From Bacteroidota bacterium (GTDB taxonomy: Bacteria; Bacteroidota; Ignavibacteria; Tepidaquicellales; Tepidaquicellaceae): a DNA stretch of 5,395 bases. The notes under the pieces were generated by a model, which saw nothing but the letters and a program-made list of their open reading frames with translations, did not search any database and was not told the origin of the DNA. Below are positions 5,344-5,395 of the stretch, piece by piece; the stretch's first letter is position 1; the number at the start of each line of letters is the position of its first letter. A program made the position numbers and the translations under genes. The DNA is taken from contig JAEYVS010000257.1 of the NCBI GenBank assembly GCA_023429265.1, positions 1-5,395 on the forward strand, written 5' to 3'.

Positions 5344-5395
5344 CAGAATACGTGAAATTTAGCAGGATTAGCATTAGGCGCAGGCTCTTTTTGCT

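Larger units (their letters stand above)
5217..5359. repeat. 9-bp inverted repeat bracketing hairpins 3-5
   Basis: AATTTCACG at 5217-5225 is the exact reverse complement of CGTGAAATT at 5351-5359. The two arms enclose hairpins 3, 4 and 5, so they could form the closing stem of a larger multi-branch structure or mark the ends of a repeat unit. A single 9-bp match over this distance could still be coincidental. Confidence 0.4.
5032..5395. other. Non-coding stretch with hairpin array
   Basis: No convincing gene is seen in these 364 bases. The open frames on both strands run through short palindromes and translate into Ser/Arg-rich, repeat-derived text with no family resemblance. What the region does hold is five small hairpins, six copies of GAGCG in the same orientation, and one Bacteroidota-type promoter match, each listed separately. 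The density of palindromes rises from 5169 towards the right edge, so the array may continue beyond the window. Confidence 0.7.

Noticed and set aside
5229..5393. Minus-strand frame of 54 codons open to the right edge
   Set aside because: It runs through three palindromes and its translation is repeat-derived, with no family resemblance. The 5' part of a real gene would have to lie outside the window, so this cannot be supported here.
5032..5395. CRISPR array
   Set aside because: The repeated word is only 5-7 bp, the spacing is irregular (about 19-114 bp), and the hairpin stems differ between copies, unlike CRISPR direct repeats.
1..5395. tRNA, rRNA or insertion-sequence genes
   Set aside because: No cloverleaf with a TTCGA-type arm, no rRNA-like stretch and no transposase-like frame were seen on either strand.

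Overview
The window looks like a chromosomal piece of a Gram-negative bacterium of the Bacteroidota/Ignavibacteriota/Chlorobiota group. The evidence is a DUF6029-type outer-membrane barrel next to an Omp28-type lipoprotein (both families typical of that group), weak or absent Shine-Dalgarno sequences before several genes, AT-rich spacers, and one good match to the Bacteroidota promoter pattern TTTG-N(19-21)-TAnnTTTG. Assignment below phylum level is not possible from this sequence alone.

Layout, all genes on the + strand: (1) positions 2-466, the 3' half of a bifunctional phosphoglucose/phosphomannose isomerase, cut by the left edge; (2) 560-1591, a complete nuoH (membrane subunit of respiratory complex I) without other nuo genes beside it; (3) 1620-2126, an exported TlpA-like thioredoxin with a WCSPC active site, followed by a strong hairpin terminator at 2136-2170; (4) 2189-3850, a DUF6029-like outer-membrane beta-barrel; (5) 3880-4971, an Omp28-like lipoprotein with an Fn3-like domain followed by a thioredoxin-like domain with CIPC, ending in a terminator at 5002-5031; (6) 5032-5395, a non-coding stretch holding five small hairpins with different stems, each running into the same GAGCG motif, and one candidate promoter.

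Genes 3-5 make a plausible functional unit. Each exported product carries exactly one thiol pair apart from the lipidated cysteine: CxxC in TlpA, CxxxxC just before the last strand of the barrel, and CxxC in the Omp28-like lipoprotein. This suggests an envelope thiol-disulfide system in which one or both thioredoxin-fold proteins act on the barrel or on a shared client. The direction of electron flow, the client and the physiological role are unknown. nuoH and the isomerase look like housekeeping genes that happen to lie next to this unit.

The two observations most worth following are the cysteine-pair pattern across the TlpA/DUF6029/Omp28 trio, and the hairpin-plus-GAGCG array at the right end, where the stems differ in sequence but the architecture is kept.
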